A program made the position numbers and the translations under genes. Positions 47,598 to 55,346 of a stretch of DNA of 64,000 bases are shown here, one piece after another (the first letter of the stretch is position 1; the number at the start of each line of letters is the position of its first letter). Source of the stretch: Ottowia sp. oral taxon 894 (GTDB lineage: Bacteria; Pseudomonadota; Gammaproteobacteria; Burkholderiales; Burkholderiaceae_C); contig NZ_CP012073.1 of NCBI RefSeq assembly GCF_001262075.1, positions 620,001 to 684,000 on the forward strand. The letters are read 5' to 3'. The notes beneath the pieces were generated by a model. The model was not told where the DNA came from. It was given only the letters and a program-made list of their open reading frames with translations, and made no database searches.

Positions 47598-48533
47598 ATG
47601 TACCATCCCTATTTTCGCGGAAAACAATTCGAGCTCATCACGATTCGCGAAATGGCCGAGTTGCTCGCCAAGAAAAATTTCGTGCCCGTGATTGAACCTG
47701 TCCGCGAGTCGCTCGGCGGGCTTAAGAAGACGTTAAAGACGGTATGCGACGCTGGTGGACGTGCAATTGTTATCGTGAATCCCTACCACGGCGATCATCA
47801 GGAGGACGGGGCGAGCATCACCGGTCTCCTACAAGAAGATTTCAAGAGCGGTGGCAATATTTTAGCTGGCATCCTACTGCGTAGTGACATGACAGTTGAC
47901 GAAGTCATGACGTGCTATCACCAACATGCTGATCATCACCCTGTTCTAATCCACGCAGGCTTCACCGATCCCAAGGCCTTGGCGGCAAAGCTGGAAGACG
48001 GCATGCCCGGTCTCACTAACGTTTTCATCGAAGATCATGCCAAGCTTCTTTACCGGAAACACTATGACCAGAGCACCTGCATTCTAGTGCGTGACGGATT
48101 TAAACGACTGCGCAATGCCGATTACCCTCCAATGGAGGAATTTTCTGATCTCCACGTTACCTATGGTGATCTCGGCATGGTGGGTTTTGGGGATTTCCTG
48201 ATCGTTGGCGACGTCTATAGCGAGGGTGGAGGTCCTGCCTATGCTGTCGCAATTCACCTGACTTTCATTGATCCTGACAAGGACGATGTCATGTATGTCT
48301 ATCACTTTGTCTCGGACACGAGGGACACGCCGACTGACCCTGCCGGCAAGTTCGCGCAGGCGTTGGCGAAGTTGATAGCAAAGTTGGACAGTGGAACCTC
48401 TCACATTCTTGAGACCGAAGCGATCAAGGAGTTTCGGGAATTCCACGCCAAAGGTCATTTCCCTGGTCTTGGTTACGTCAAAAAGCTCTCGATGAAACAT
48501 CACATCGAGACGCTTGCTGCTTATGTCGACTGA
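47598..48533 (+). CDS. sce7725 family protein
   Basis: 311 residues, starting MYHPYFRGKQFELITIREMA, with ILVRDGFKRLRNADYPPMEE and DLHVTYGDLGMVGFGDFLIV later in the protein. It matches the uncharacterised sce7725 family that regularly follows sce7726. The repeated beta-alpha pattern in residues 1-160 (FVPVIEPVRESLGGLKKTLK, RAIVIVNPYHGDHQ, HHPVLIHAGF) suggests a barrel-like fold. Co-occurrence with the PD-(D/E)XK-like partner and the RES protein suggests that the three form one system. Confidence 0.8.
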   Translation: MYHPYFRGKQFELITIREMAELLAKKNFVPVIEPVRESLGGLKKTLKTVCDAGGRAIVIVNPYHGDHQEDGASITGLLQEDFKSGGNILAGILLRSDMTVDEVMTCYHQHADHHPVLIHAGFTDPKALAAKLEDGMPGLTNVFIEDHAKLLYRKHYDQSTCILVRDGFKRLRNADYPPMEEFSDLHVTYGDLGMVGFGDFLIVGDVYSEGGGPAYAVAIHLTFIDPDKDDVMYVYHFVSDTRDTPTDPAGKFAQALAKLIAKLDSGTSHILETEAIKEFREFHAKGHFPGLGYVKKLSMKHHIETLAAYVD

Positions 48534-48542
48534 GCCAGTTGC

Positions 48543-49568
48543 ATGGCAAAGCGTTTTTGTTGCCCGGAATGCTTCGACGATCACGCCTTGCGTGATCAAC
48601 TTTTTCCTTCGCTTAATCCTGGTCATGGGGTATGCGACTTCTGTGGGACCACGGATACCCAACTCGTTGAGCCAAGCAGGCTTGCCAACTATTTCGAGCT
48701 ACTAGTCAATGTCTATGAACCGAGTGAAGATGGGAAGCTGCTGGTCGAATGGATGAAAGATGACTGGCAGCTTTTCAGTCATCAGCGCATGGACATCGCC
48801 CATGCGAAAGAGCTTCTCGGCGAGATACTTGACGATGGTGAAATTGTTCGGCGCAACTTTGTACCGTCGGCGAGCTATATCAGTGAAGGTCTCGCGCAAT
48901 GGGATATGTTGCGCGACGAGATGATGTATGGCAACCGCTGGTTTCTCGATGTTGCTATTGACTTAGATCGTCTCCGCCAACTGCTCGACATGCTGCTTGG
49001 CCAGAAGTTACCGCAGCAGTGGTATCGCGCTCGAATTCGCACCGACGACGATGTTTTCCCAATCGAACAAATGGGGGCACCGCCGAAGCGGCGTTCCTCA
49101 CATGGTAGGGCCAATCCGGCCGGTATTCCTTACCTTTACCTAGGGTCGCTTCCAGATACGGCTGTGGCTGAGATTAGGCCACATACTGGCGAGTTTGCTT
49201 GTGTCGCCGATTTCAGGGTTCCAGAAGTCAAAGCTGTGGATTTACGCAATCCACGTAAGCTCGTGTCTCCATTTATCTTGACCGACGCGAGCGAGATAGG
49301 CCAGTTGCGTGCCGATTTGCCTTTTCTTGAGCGTTTAGGTGAGGAGCTGACGCGTCCAGTTCAGCCGGCAGGGGCAGCGATTGACTATATTCCAAGTCAG
49401 TATCTCTGCGAGTTCATCAAGAAGAGCGGCTTCGATGGTGTCGTTTATCGAAGTTCGGTGAGTGACGGCATCAATCTCGCCTTATTTAACCCTGAGCAAG
49501 CGGTAGGTGGTTGCGTTGAGCTATACAGCGTGGCCAAGGTGTCGGTCCAGGTTGCTGCCTCCAAATGA
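48543..49568 (+). CDS. RES-domain NAD+-cleaving toxin-like protein with N-terminal HEPN-RES-like region
   Basis: 341 residues, nine bases after sce7725. The N-terminus has two Cys pairs (CCPEC at 6-10, CDFC at 31-34) and a helical region of about 110 residues as found in HEPN_RES proteins. The RES domain is at about 155-330: WYRARIRTDDDVFPIEQMGA, YLYLGSLPDTAVAEIRPHTG (Glu210) and FDGVVYRSSVSDGINLALF, with the conserved Arg, Glu and Ser in order. RES proteins such as MbcT and Xre-RES toxins degrade NAD+. There is no Xre-type antitoxin here, so its control must come from the two partner genes. Confidence 0.82.
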   Translation: MAKRFCCPECFDDHALRDQLFPSLNPGHGVCDFCGTTDTQLVEPSRLANYFELLVNVYEPSEDGKLLVEWMKDDWQLFSHQRMDIAHAKELLGEILDDGEIVRRNFVPSASYISEGLAQWDMLRDEMMYGNRWFLDVAIDLDRLRQLLDMLLGQKLPQQWYRARIRTDDDVFPIEQMGAPPKRRSSHGRANPAGIPYLYLGSLPDTAVAEIRPHTGEFACVADFRVPEVKAVDLRNPRKLVSPFILTDASEIGQLRADLPFLERLGEELTRPVQPAGAAIDYIPSQYLCEFIKKSGFDGVVYRSSVSDGINLALFNPEQAVGGCVELYSVAKVSVQVAASK

Positions 49569-49636
49569 GGTTTCATTCAGAATCGCTTGGCGGACCAAAA
49601 TCGCCGCACAGAATCAGTGGATAACAGGGGCTAGAA

Positions 49637-50677
49637 ATGAGCGAACGTGATGACCTGCTCGCTTCCGTCGCGAACGAGATCAGGACCTACCGAAAAGGGG
49701 ACCTCCCCGAGCCGACGCCGGAGCACGTCGATCGTTGGCTTCATCAGTTCACGCCCGCTCAGCAGTTGCCGTTCCTACGCGAGTTCGAGCACGTCATCAA
49801 ACAGACCTTCTTCACGCGAAAGAACGTGAAGGACTTCCTACGCTCCCTCGTTACCAACCAGAAATTGGCCGGGGACGACCCTTCGGCGTACTGGTCGTCA
49901 GCGAACTTCCTGAACATCCAGCAGAACGGGCAGAGCCAGAAGGAGATGCTTAAGCTCTTCTCGAAGTGCCTTGCAGATGAATGTAGCCTCGACCTGGATA
50001 ACTGCGGAGAGGCTGGCGGCGACTTCATCTATCTCGACGACGTCATGTTCAGCGGCAACCGCGTGGGCAATGACCTCGAGCCGTGGATCGTCAACGATGC
50101 ACCTCAATCGGCCACGGTCCATGTCATCGTTGCTGCCCTTCACTCGGGAGGCTCGTACCTAGTCGATAAGAGGCTCAAGGCCGTGATCGCGCAGTCGAGG
50201 AAGAAGATCGCTGTCAAGTATTGGCGTGCCCTCGAGATTGAGAACCGCAAGTTGTACAAGAACAGTTCGGGAGTGCTCTGGCCCACTGCGGCTCCAAACG
50301 TGGCCGAGGTTCAGGCATACATGGCCCTGCCGGCGAAGTTTCCCTTCGAGCCTCGGCAGCCGAGCGCAGCAGCGATCCAACCGTTCTCCTCGGAAGCGGG
50401 CCGCCAGGTCTTGGAGAGTGAGTTCCTTATCGCCGGCGCCAAGATCAGGGCGATGAGCGAGAACCCGAAGCAGTCCATGCGCCCTCTAGGCTTCAGCCCG
50501 TTCGGCGTGGGCTTTGGCTCGATGATCGTCACCTACCGGAACTGCCCGAACAACTGCCCGCTTGCAATGTGGTGGGGAGATCCGGAGGCGACCTCGGGCG
50601 CCCTGCACTGGTATCCGCTGCTACAGCGTGAGGGCTATTCCTCCGCGAGGAACATCTTCGATGACCTCACGCTCTAG
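49637..50677 (+). CDS. Phosphoribosyltransferase-like protein (PRTase-CE type)
   Basis: 346 residues. The PRPP-binding loop is FIYLDDVMFSGNRVGNDLEP (130-149), a DD-x-SG variant of the type I PRTase motif. The N-terminal 110 residues are helical (FTPAQQLPFLREFEHVIKQT). The C-terminal part has PLGFSPFGVGFGSMIVTYRN and CPNNCPLAMWWGD. It matches PRTase-like proteins of predicted conflict systems that accompany NADAR proteins. It overlaps the NADAR gene by 17 bases. A role in making or sensing a nucleotide signal from PRPP is inferred. Confidence 0.72.
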   Translation: MSERDDLLASVANEIRTYRKGDLPEPTPEHVDRWLHQFTPAQQLPFLREFEHVIKQTFFTRKNVKDFLRSLVTNQKLAGDDPSAYWSSANFLNIQQNGQSQKEMLKLFSKCLADECSLDLDNCGEAGGDFIYLDDVMFSGNRVGNDLEPWIVNDAPQSATVHVIVAALHSGGSYLVDKRLKAVIAQSRKKIAVKYWRALEIENRKLYKNSSGVLWPTAAPNVAEVQAYMALPAKFPFEPRQPSAAAIQPFSSEAGRQVLESEFLIAGAKIRAMSENPKQSMRPLGFSPFGVGFGSMIVTYRNCPNNCPLAMWWGDPEATSGALHWYPLLQREGYSSARNIFDDLTL

Positions 50678-51314
50678 CACCGATCAACCTGAGAACAACC
50701 TCCTGCGGACCTATGTCCGCAGCGAGGTCGTTGTCGTCTACAAGACGAAGGAGGACTTCGGCGGCCTGTCCAACATGGCCTCGGGGTACCCCTTACAGAT
50801 CAACGGCGTCCGTATCCTGACGACGGAGGCTCTTTATCAGGCATGCCGCTTTCCCCACATGCCGGAAGTCCAGCGGGAAATCATCGGGCAGCATAGCCCG
50901 ATGACCGCCAAGATGAAGAGCAAGCCGCATCGCAAGGACTCAAGGTCGGATTGGGACGAGGTCAGATACAAGGTTATGCGTTGGTGTCTCCGTGTGAAGC
51001 TTGCGCAGAATTACGCAGAGTTCGGTCGGCTTCTGCTGGCCACGCGCGATCGGCCGATCGTCGAGCAGTCACGCAAGGACGACTATTGGGGGGCCAAGTT
51101 GGCGGATGAGGCCGGTGACACCCTAATTGGGCAGAACGTCCTAGGCAGGCTTCTGATGGAGTTGCGGGAGAAGCTTAAAGACGACACGGATGGCATGCTG
51201 AAGACCGTGCCGCCTCTCGGTATCCCGGACTTCCTGCTGCTGGGCAAACCAATCGAGACCGTCTCGGCCAGGAGCTCAGGCAATGGGCAGAAACCGCAAC
51301 CCGCATTGTTTTAG
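50661..51314 (+). CDS. NADAR/YbiA-like ADP-ribose glycosidase family protein
   Basis: 217 residues from the ATG at 50661, inside the 3' end of the PRTase gene. NADAR features: YKTKEDFGGLSNMASGYPLQ, INGVRILTTEALYQACRFPH, then a helix with YKVMRWCLRVKLAQN and ending GQNVLGRLLMELREKL. The NADAR fold cleaves N-glycosidic bonds of ADP-ribose derivatives. Characterised members remove ADP-ribose from guanine bases and can act as antitoxins. Placed after an NAD+-cleaving RES gene and a PRTase, it is a likely immunity or processing enzyme. Confidence 0.85.
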   Translation: MTSRSSTDQPENNLLRTYVRSEVVVVYKTKEDFGGLSNMASGYPLQINGVRILTTEALYQACRFPHMPEVQREIIGQHSPMTAKMKSKPHRKDSRSDWDEVRYKVMRWCLRVKLAQNYAEFGRLLLATRDRPIVEQSRKDDYWGAKLADEAGDTLIGQNVLGRLLMELREKLKDDTDGMLKTVPPLGIPDFLLLGKPIETVSARSSGNGQKPQPALF

Positions 51315-51364
51315 CTGACAAGGTATGAAGGCCGATAGCCAGGACGCACGCCGGAGGACATGAG

Positions 51365-51571
51365 ATGACAAAACTGCACCAGGACAATCAAGCTGAGCCG
51401 TTCTTCATTACTGAGGACGTGGAGGCGGAGTTGACCGCCGCCGGTTACGAGTTCGAAATGCCGGGCCATGCGCGAACGGCGAGCATCCGCGAGTTGTTTG
51501 GGTGGCGGCCCGGCGAGACGTTGGCCGAGGCCGTCAACCGCCTCCAGGCCAAGCCATGTTCACTCTCATGA
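51365..51571 (+). CDS. Small hypothetical protein, last gene of the island
   Basis: 68 residues: TKLHQDNQAEPFFITEDVEA, ELTAAGYEFEMPGHARTASI, RELFGWRPGETLAEAVNRLQ. Acidic, good ribosome-binding site (GGAGG). Function unknown; 84 bases before the att-like repeat at 51655. Confidence 0.55.
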   Translation: MTKLHQDNQAEPFFITEDVEAELTAAGYEFEMPGHARTASIRELFGWRPGETLAEAVNRLQAKPCSLS

Positions 51572-51654
51572 CCTGCACGTGGTATTTAACATGGCATCAA
51601 TCGTCACGCAATCCATAACTATTTGATTTTAAAGTTGTTTTTGTGATTGTTGAT

Positions 51655-51670
51655 GATAGAGTGGGAGTGA
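51655..51670 (+). other. attR-like repeat of the guaA 3' end
   Basis: GATAGAGTGGGAGTGA matches the last 16 bases of guaA in 15 positions and lies in an AT-rich gap without other function. It marks the probable right end of the first island. The DNA to its right is much AT-richer. Confidence 0.65.
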
Positions 51671-51803
51671 GCCATTATTTCTACAGCAGCGATAGATGTT
51701 ATTCCATTAGATTACGGATAAATATAAATTTTAATTGCTGCTTATTTATTGTATGGACTGATAACCCTAGAATCATCTTGGATAATTAATTTTATTAAAA
51801 GCG

Positions 51804-53267
51804 ATGCGCTTCATTCTAGATACAAACATTCTAATTCCTCTTGAGGATTCGCAGCGCCCACTCGAGCCGAGCCTCGCTAACTTTGTTAGATTGGCCAATG
51901 AAAATGGACATGTTTTGCTTTATCACCCGGCTTCAGAAGAGGATATCAAGCAGGACAATAATGCAGATCGTCGTACTCAGACACTTTCTCGACTGAGTCA
52001 ATATACTAGACTGGAGTCGTTGCCTACTTGCCCATGGAATACAGCCGATACAGATCGAAATGATGCCGCAGACAATGAAATTCTTCATGCGATTTTTCTT
52101 AATGCTGCCCATGGGTTGGTCACGGAAGATCGTGGCATCCATAAAAAAGCGAAAGAGCATGGACTATTGGAACGCGTCTATACCATTCAAACGGCAGAAG
52201 ATTTGTTGCGTCGCCTGCACGGACGAGTTTCAGTGCAGTTGCCGAATATTGAAAATGTTCCCCTTTTCAGTTTAGATTCACACTTGGGAGGCCAATTTTT
52301 TAATAGCTTGAGAGAGGGATATGAAAATTTTGACAACTGGTTTAGAGAAAAAGCGAAAGAAGGGCGGAATGCTTGGGTAAACTGGGAGTCGAATGGAGTT
52401 CTTGGAGGCATTTGCATTTATGATCAGCAACATAATGAAAGAATTACAGACGAGATAATGCTTGAAGGACCTGCACTAAAATTAGCAACCTTCAAAGTTG
52501 GAGAAAATAGCCGGGGCAAAAAAATAGGAGAACTTTTTTTAAAGGCCGCATTCCTCTATGCTACAAAAAATAGATTGGAAAATATCTTTATTCATGGCGA
52601 TAGCGATCGACATCATTTTCTTTTTGAAATGCTTGAGGACTTTGGGTTTAAAAGGGTAGGCTTTGATCCTGGAAGTCAGGGGCGTGATGCTGTCTATCTT
52701 AAAAGGCATCCTGTAAATCCGCCACAAGAAGAACTCCCTTCTTTTGATTATTTACGTTTTTATTTTCCACATTTTCGTCACGATGAAAACGTGGAGAAGT
52801 TCATTGTTCCTATAAAACCCGAGTATCATCAGATACTATTTATAGATTATCCAGGCCAGCAAATGAATATATTCTCTTCGCAGAGTTCTGTAGGGAATGC
52901 CATAAAAATGGCGTATTTATGCCACGCCCCAACTAAGAAAATTCGCCCTGGCGATATAGTGCTGTTCTATCGATCAGGAGACGAGCAGGCAATAACTAGC
53001 ATTGGTATTGTTGAGAGTTATGAAACATTAAGTGTAGCAGAGGATATCGTTTCCAGAGTTAAGCGTCGTACTGTTTATTCGATGCCTGAGATTAAATTAA
53101 TGGCTGAAAAGCCTACGCGTGTTATGCTGTTCAGGTTAGTTAAACATCTTTCGACTCCTTTGCCGCAAGAGTGGCTTGAGCGGCAAGGCGTGCTCAAGGG
53201 GGCACCACAAAGCATTACTAAAATTAGTCACCAAAGTTTTGAAAGAGTTTTATCTCATGAAAACTGA
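51804..53267 (+). CDS. PIN nuclease-GNAT acetyltransferase-EVE/PUA-like fusion protein
   Basis: 487 residues in three parts. Residues 1-125 are a PIN domain with the acidic set Asp6 (FILDTNIL), Glu45/46, Asp90 (AADNEIL) and Asp109 (TEDRGIHKKA). Residues 160-305 are a GNAT fold with the CoA loop near SRGKKIGELFLKAA (236-249) and HHFLFEMLEDFGFKRVGFDP. Residues 330-487 look like an EVE/PUA-type base-reading domain (CHAPTKKIRPGDIVLFYRSG, TSIGIVESYETL). A toxin (RNase), a modifier and a nucleic-acid sensor are thus fused. The gene is strongly AT-rich and begins an operon with overlapping genes. Confidence 0.8.
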   Translation: MRFILDTNILIPLEDSQRPLEPSLANFVRLANENGHVLLYHPASEEDIKQDNNADRRTQTLSRLSQYTRLESLPTCPWNTADTDRNDAADNEILHAIFLNAAHGLVTEDRGIHKKAKEHGLLERVYTIQTAEDLLRRLHGRVSVQLPNIENVPLFSLDSHLGGQFFNSLREGYENFDNWFREKAKEGRNAWVNWESNGVLGGICIYDQQHNERITDEIMLEGPALKLATFKVGENSRGKKIGELFLKAAFLYATKNRLENIFIHGDSDRHHFLFEMLEDFGFKRVGFDPGSQGRDAVYLKRHPVNPPQEELPSFDYLRFYFPHFRHDENVEKFIVPIKPEYHQILFIDYPGQQMNIFSSQSSVGNAIKMAYLCHAPTKKIRPGDIVLFYRSGDEQAITSIGIVESYETLSVAEDIVSRVKRRTVYSMPEIKLMAEKPTRVMLFRLVKHLSTPLPQEWLERQGVLKGAPQSITKISHQSFERVLSHEN

Positions 53268-53688
53268 CGTTGTGCTAATTTCAATTCGGCCAGAGTATGC
53301 CAAAAAAATACTAATTGGAGAAAAAAGGCTCGAATTTCGCAGACGATGGACTTCGAAACAGGTTAGTTGTTTGGTTATTTACGTAACGTCGCCTGTCCAA
53401 AGGATAGTGGCCGCTACTCATGTCGAAAAAGTTCACTGGGGGTCAAAAAATCATTTATGGGAACTCGCCAAAAAGAAAGGGGGGGGAATTAGTCGTCGAA
53501 AGCTATTCGCATATCTAGAGGGTAGAAGTGAAGGGGCTGCTATTGAGCTTGCAACGGTCTCTAACTTTAGCGAAGGGGCGCTGAAGCCATCTCAAGTGTT
53601 TGGAGAAAATTTTAGACCCCCACAATCTTTTCGTTATCTCAGTTTAGATGAGGTTGAAAAATTGAATTTCTATTTTGGAGTGGAATAG
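53257..53688 (+). CDS. ASCH-domain protein
   Basis: 143 residues from the ATG at 53257, overlapping the upstream gene by 11 bases. DVVLISIRPEYAKKILIGEK, RLEFRRRWTSKQVSCLVIYV, SPVQRIVAATHVEKVHWGSK and then FAYLEGRSEGAAIELATVSN form the ASCH (PUA-like) fold, which binds modified RNA or nucleotides. Known small ASCH proteins act on N4-acetylcytidine. That fits the GNAT (acetyltransferase) domain of the neighbour, but this link is an inference. Confidence 0.82.
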   Translation: MKTDVVLISIRPEYAKKILIGEKRLEFRRRWTSKQVSCLVIYVTSPVQRIVAATHVEKVHWGSKNHLWELAKKKGGGISRRKLFAYLEGRSEGAAIELATVSNFSEGALKPSQVFGENFRPPQSFRYLSLDEVEKLNFYFGVE

Positions 53689-53691
53689 CTG

Positions 53692-54234
53692 ATGCGTATC
53701 ATATTTGTAGGCGGAGTTCATGGTGTAGGCAAAACCACTTTATGCCATCATGCTGCGAAATTGCTGGGACTCGATTATTTCAGCTCCAGTAAAGTGATAA
53801 GCTCTGAGAAGGCTGAGGCTGCTTTAGCCGCGGATAAATTGGTTTCCGATGTTATGGAAAACCAATCGTTGCTAATTCAAGGAATTCGTAAACTTTACAA
53901 AAATCATAATAAGATAATTCTTCTTGATGGACATTTTTGCTTATTGGGAGCAAATCATGATTTTCAAGAGATTCCGGTTGATGTGTTTAGAGAATTAAAT
54001 CTTCAAGGAATTGTGGTTCTTCATGATGCGCCACTGGCCATTTATCAAAGATGGGGCGATAGAGACAATAATATATCCCAAGATCCAGTTATCATAGAAA
54101 AGTTTCAAGAACTGGAGTTAAGGCAAGCGCACCTAGTAGCGAACAACCTCAATATTCCTATTCGGGCATTGAAGGCGCTTGATAAATTTAAATTTACGGA
54201 GGCGATTTCCGAATGGATTGCCTCGTCCGATTAA
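53692..54234 (+). CDS. P-loop nucleotide kinase-like ATPase
   Basis: 180 residues, three bases after the ASCH gene. MRIIFVGGVHGVGKTTLCHH carries Walker A GGVHGVGKTT; KIILLDGHFCLLGANHDF is the Walker B/lid region, and DAPLAIYQRWGDRDN, with nearby Arg residues, resembles the lid of small kinases (AAA_18 type). It may phosphorylate a nucleotide, RNA end or toxin. It completes a three-gene AT-rich operon that I do not recognise as a described system. Confidence 0.8.
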   Translation: MRIIFVGGVHGVGKTTLCHHAAKLLGLDYFSSSKVISSEKAEAALAADKLVSDVMENQSLLIQGIRKLYKNHNKIILLDGHFCLLGANHDFQEIPVDVFRELNLQGIVVLHDAPLAIYQRWGDRDNNISQDPVIIEKFQELELRQAHLVANNLNIPIRALKALDKFKFTEAISEWIASSD

Positions 54235-54848
54235 TCTCAGTTTAATTTCCCAATACTGAACGCAATACACCTTTCATAAAGGGAATAAAATTTTGAAATA
54301 AATAAAACGTCAACAAGATCAATAATCTGGATAGATTAATAATATCCATCGTATTTCTACTCGCCCTCATCATTAGCAAAGGTGCAACCTTTTCCGCTTT
54401 GTTATTAATGGTCGCATCAACGTTCTGCTCCGCGCCGCAGGCGCCAGTGGTGACGCTGGTGAGATGGACGCAAGTAGTGGAGTCTATGTCTTACAGGCAA
54501 TCAAATGGGGCGTATTGCGCCTTAGCGCTTTCGTCGTCGTAGGCGCCGTGGCAGCGGTGCAGATTCCAGCGGCAGACGAGCGGGCCGGGCCACAGCGTCC
54601 TCAGCAGGGCAATTGCTCTTCAATTGGCGGCTTTTTGGGTATGCAGGCCCAAGCGGTAGGTAATGGGGTTGCCACTGGCTTGGCGTGCAGCGCGCAAGGC
54701 TTGCGCCAGCAGCGGGGCGTGTGTGGGCGCTAAAAAGCCAGCATCACGCATTTCGCGCGTAATCACGCCATCAAGCGCAAGCGGGGCCAGCGGTGGCAAG
54801 GCGGCCAGTAAACGGCCGGTGCGTCCGATCCACGCAGACAAACCATTC
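54235..54848. other. Relic DNA between kinase gene and guaA remnant
   Basis: The first 170 bases are AT-rich, belong to the operon's tail and hold no gene. From 54420 on the composition turns GC-rich and chromosome-like. On the minus strand a frame at 54620-54841 (LDGVITREMRDAGFLAPTHA, PLLAQALRAARQASGNPITY) followed by LLRTLWPGPLVCRWNLHRCH after a stop looks like a broken gene of unknown family. Otherwise nothing. Confidence 0.4.
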
Positions 54849-55291
54849 GCGCGATTTGTTCAAGGATGAAGTGCATGAATTGGGCGGGGCCTTGGGCTTC
54901 CCCTCGGCGTGGCCTATCGCACCTCTTTCCCAGCTTAGGCCTGGGTGTGCGCAAATACGCCGTCCTGCTGCACCAAACTGACGCCATCTCCATTGAAAAG
55001 CTGCGCTTTGCCATCCCCCCACAGCGTCAAAAGCTGCTACGGCCTCGCCAGCAATGCCCTCACCGTCTTCCTGCCGCTCCAATCCGTCGGCGTCATGAGC
55101 GATAGCCGCACTGCGGCTACGTGGCAGCCCTGCGCGCCATACTGGCCAGCGATTTCATGACTGCCGATAGGGCTGAGTGCCGTATGCGCTGCTGAAAAAG
55201 CGGGCTGCGCATCACCCGCGAAATGCGCGGCCATCTGGCGCGTGACGCATGACATTGCCAGCACAAGCAGACTGCGACGATTGAGCGGGAG
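54849..55291 (+). pseudogene. guaA: Decayed copy of the 3' third of guaA
   Basis: Clearly homologous to guaA 2486-2949: CGCGATTTGTTCAA at the start, TTCCTGCCGCTCCAATCCGT in the middle, AGCGATTTCATGACTGCCGA and GTATGCGCTGCTGAAAAA, ending GCGACGATTGAGCGGGAG. It has several frameshifts and stops and a lost ATP-pyrophosphatase core. Its guaA-like end shows that it is the displaced original 3' end, left behind when an element supplied a new guaA end, or a relic of duplication. Confidence 0.9.
55274..55291 (+). other. Third guaA-end att-like repeat
   Basis: GCGACGATTGAGCGGGAG matches guaA 2932-2949 in 17 of 18 bases and lies at the end of the guaA remnant, marking the outer border with the chromosome. 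Confidence 0.6.
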
Positions 55292-55346
55292 CCAGTTTGC
55301 GTTCAGCCTTGCGACAATCGCCGTTTTTCAAACCACTTCTTGCAAC

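Larger units (their letters stand above)
2937..51670. mobile_element. Mosaic genomic island integrated at guaA
   Basis: Bounded by direct repeats of the guaA 3' end (2937-2952 and 51655-51670), with the integrase next to the left repeat. It contains an IncQ-like replication module, an IncP-like oriT and relaxase, three trb genes, a nested 28.5-kb ICE-like element (17474-45981), a resolvase and a defence-like cargo cluster. Most T4SS genes (trbB-I, traG) are absent, so it should be mobilisable but not self-transmissible. The right boundary is inferred from one 16-bp repeat and could instead be the more distant repeat at 55274-55291. Confidence 0.72.
51671..55291. mobile_element. Second, AT-rich tandem segment ending in a guaA remnant
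   Basis: Between the repeat at 51655-51670 and the one at 55274-55291. It carries the PIN-GNAT/ASCH/kinase operon and about 600 bases of relic DNA. It has no integrase, so it depends on the integrase at 3260 for movement or is a remnant of an earlier insertion at the same site. Confidence 0.55.
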
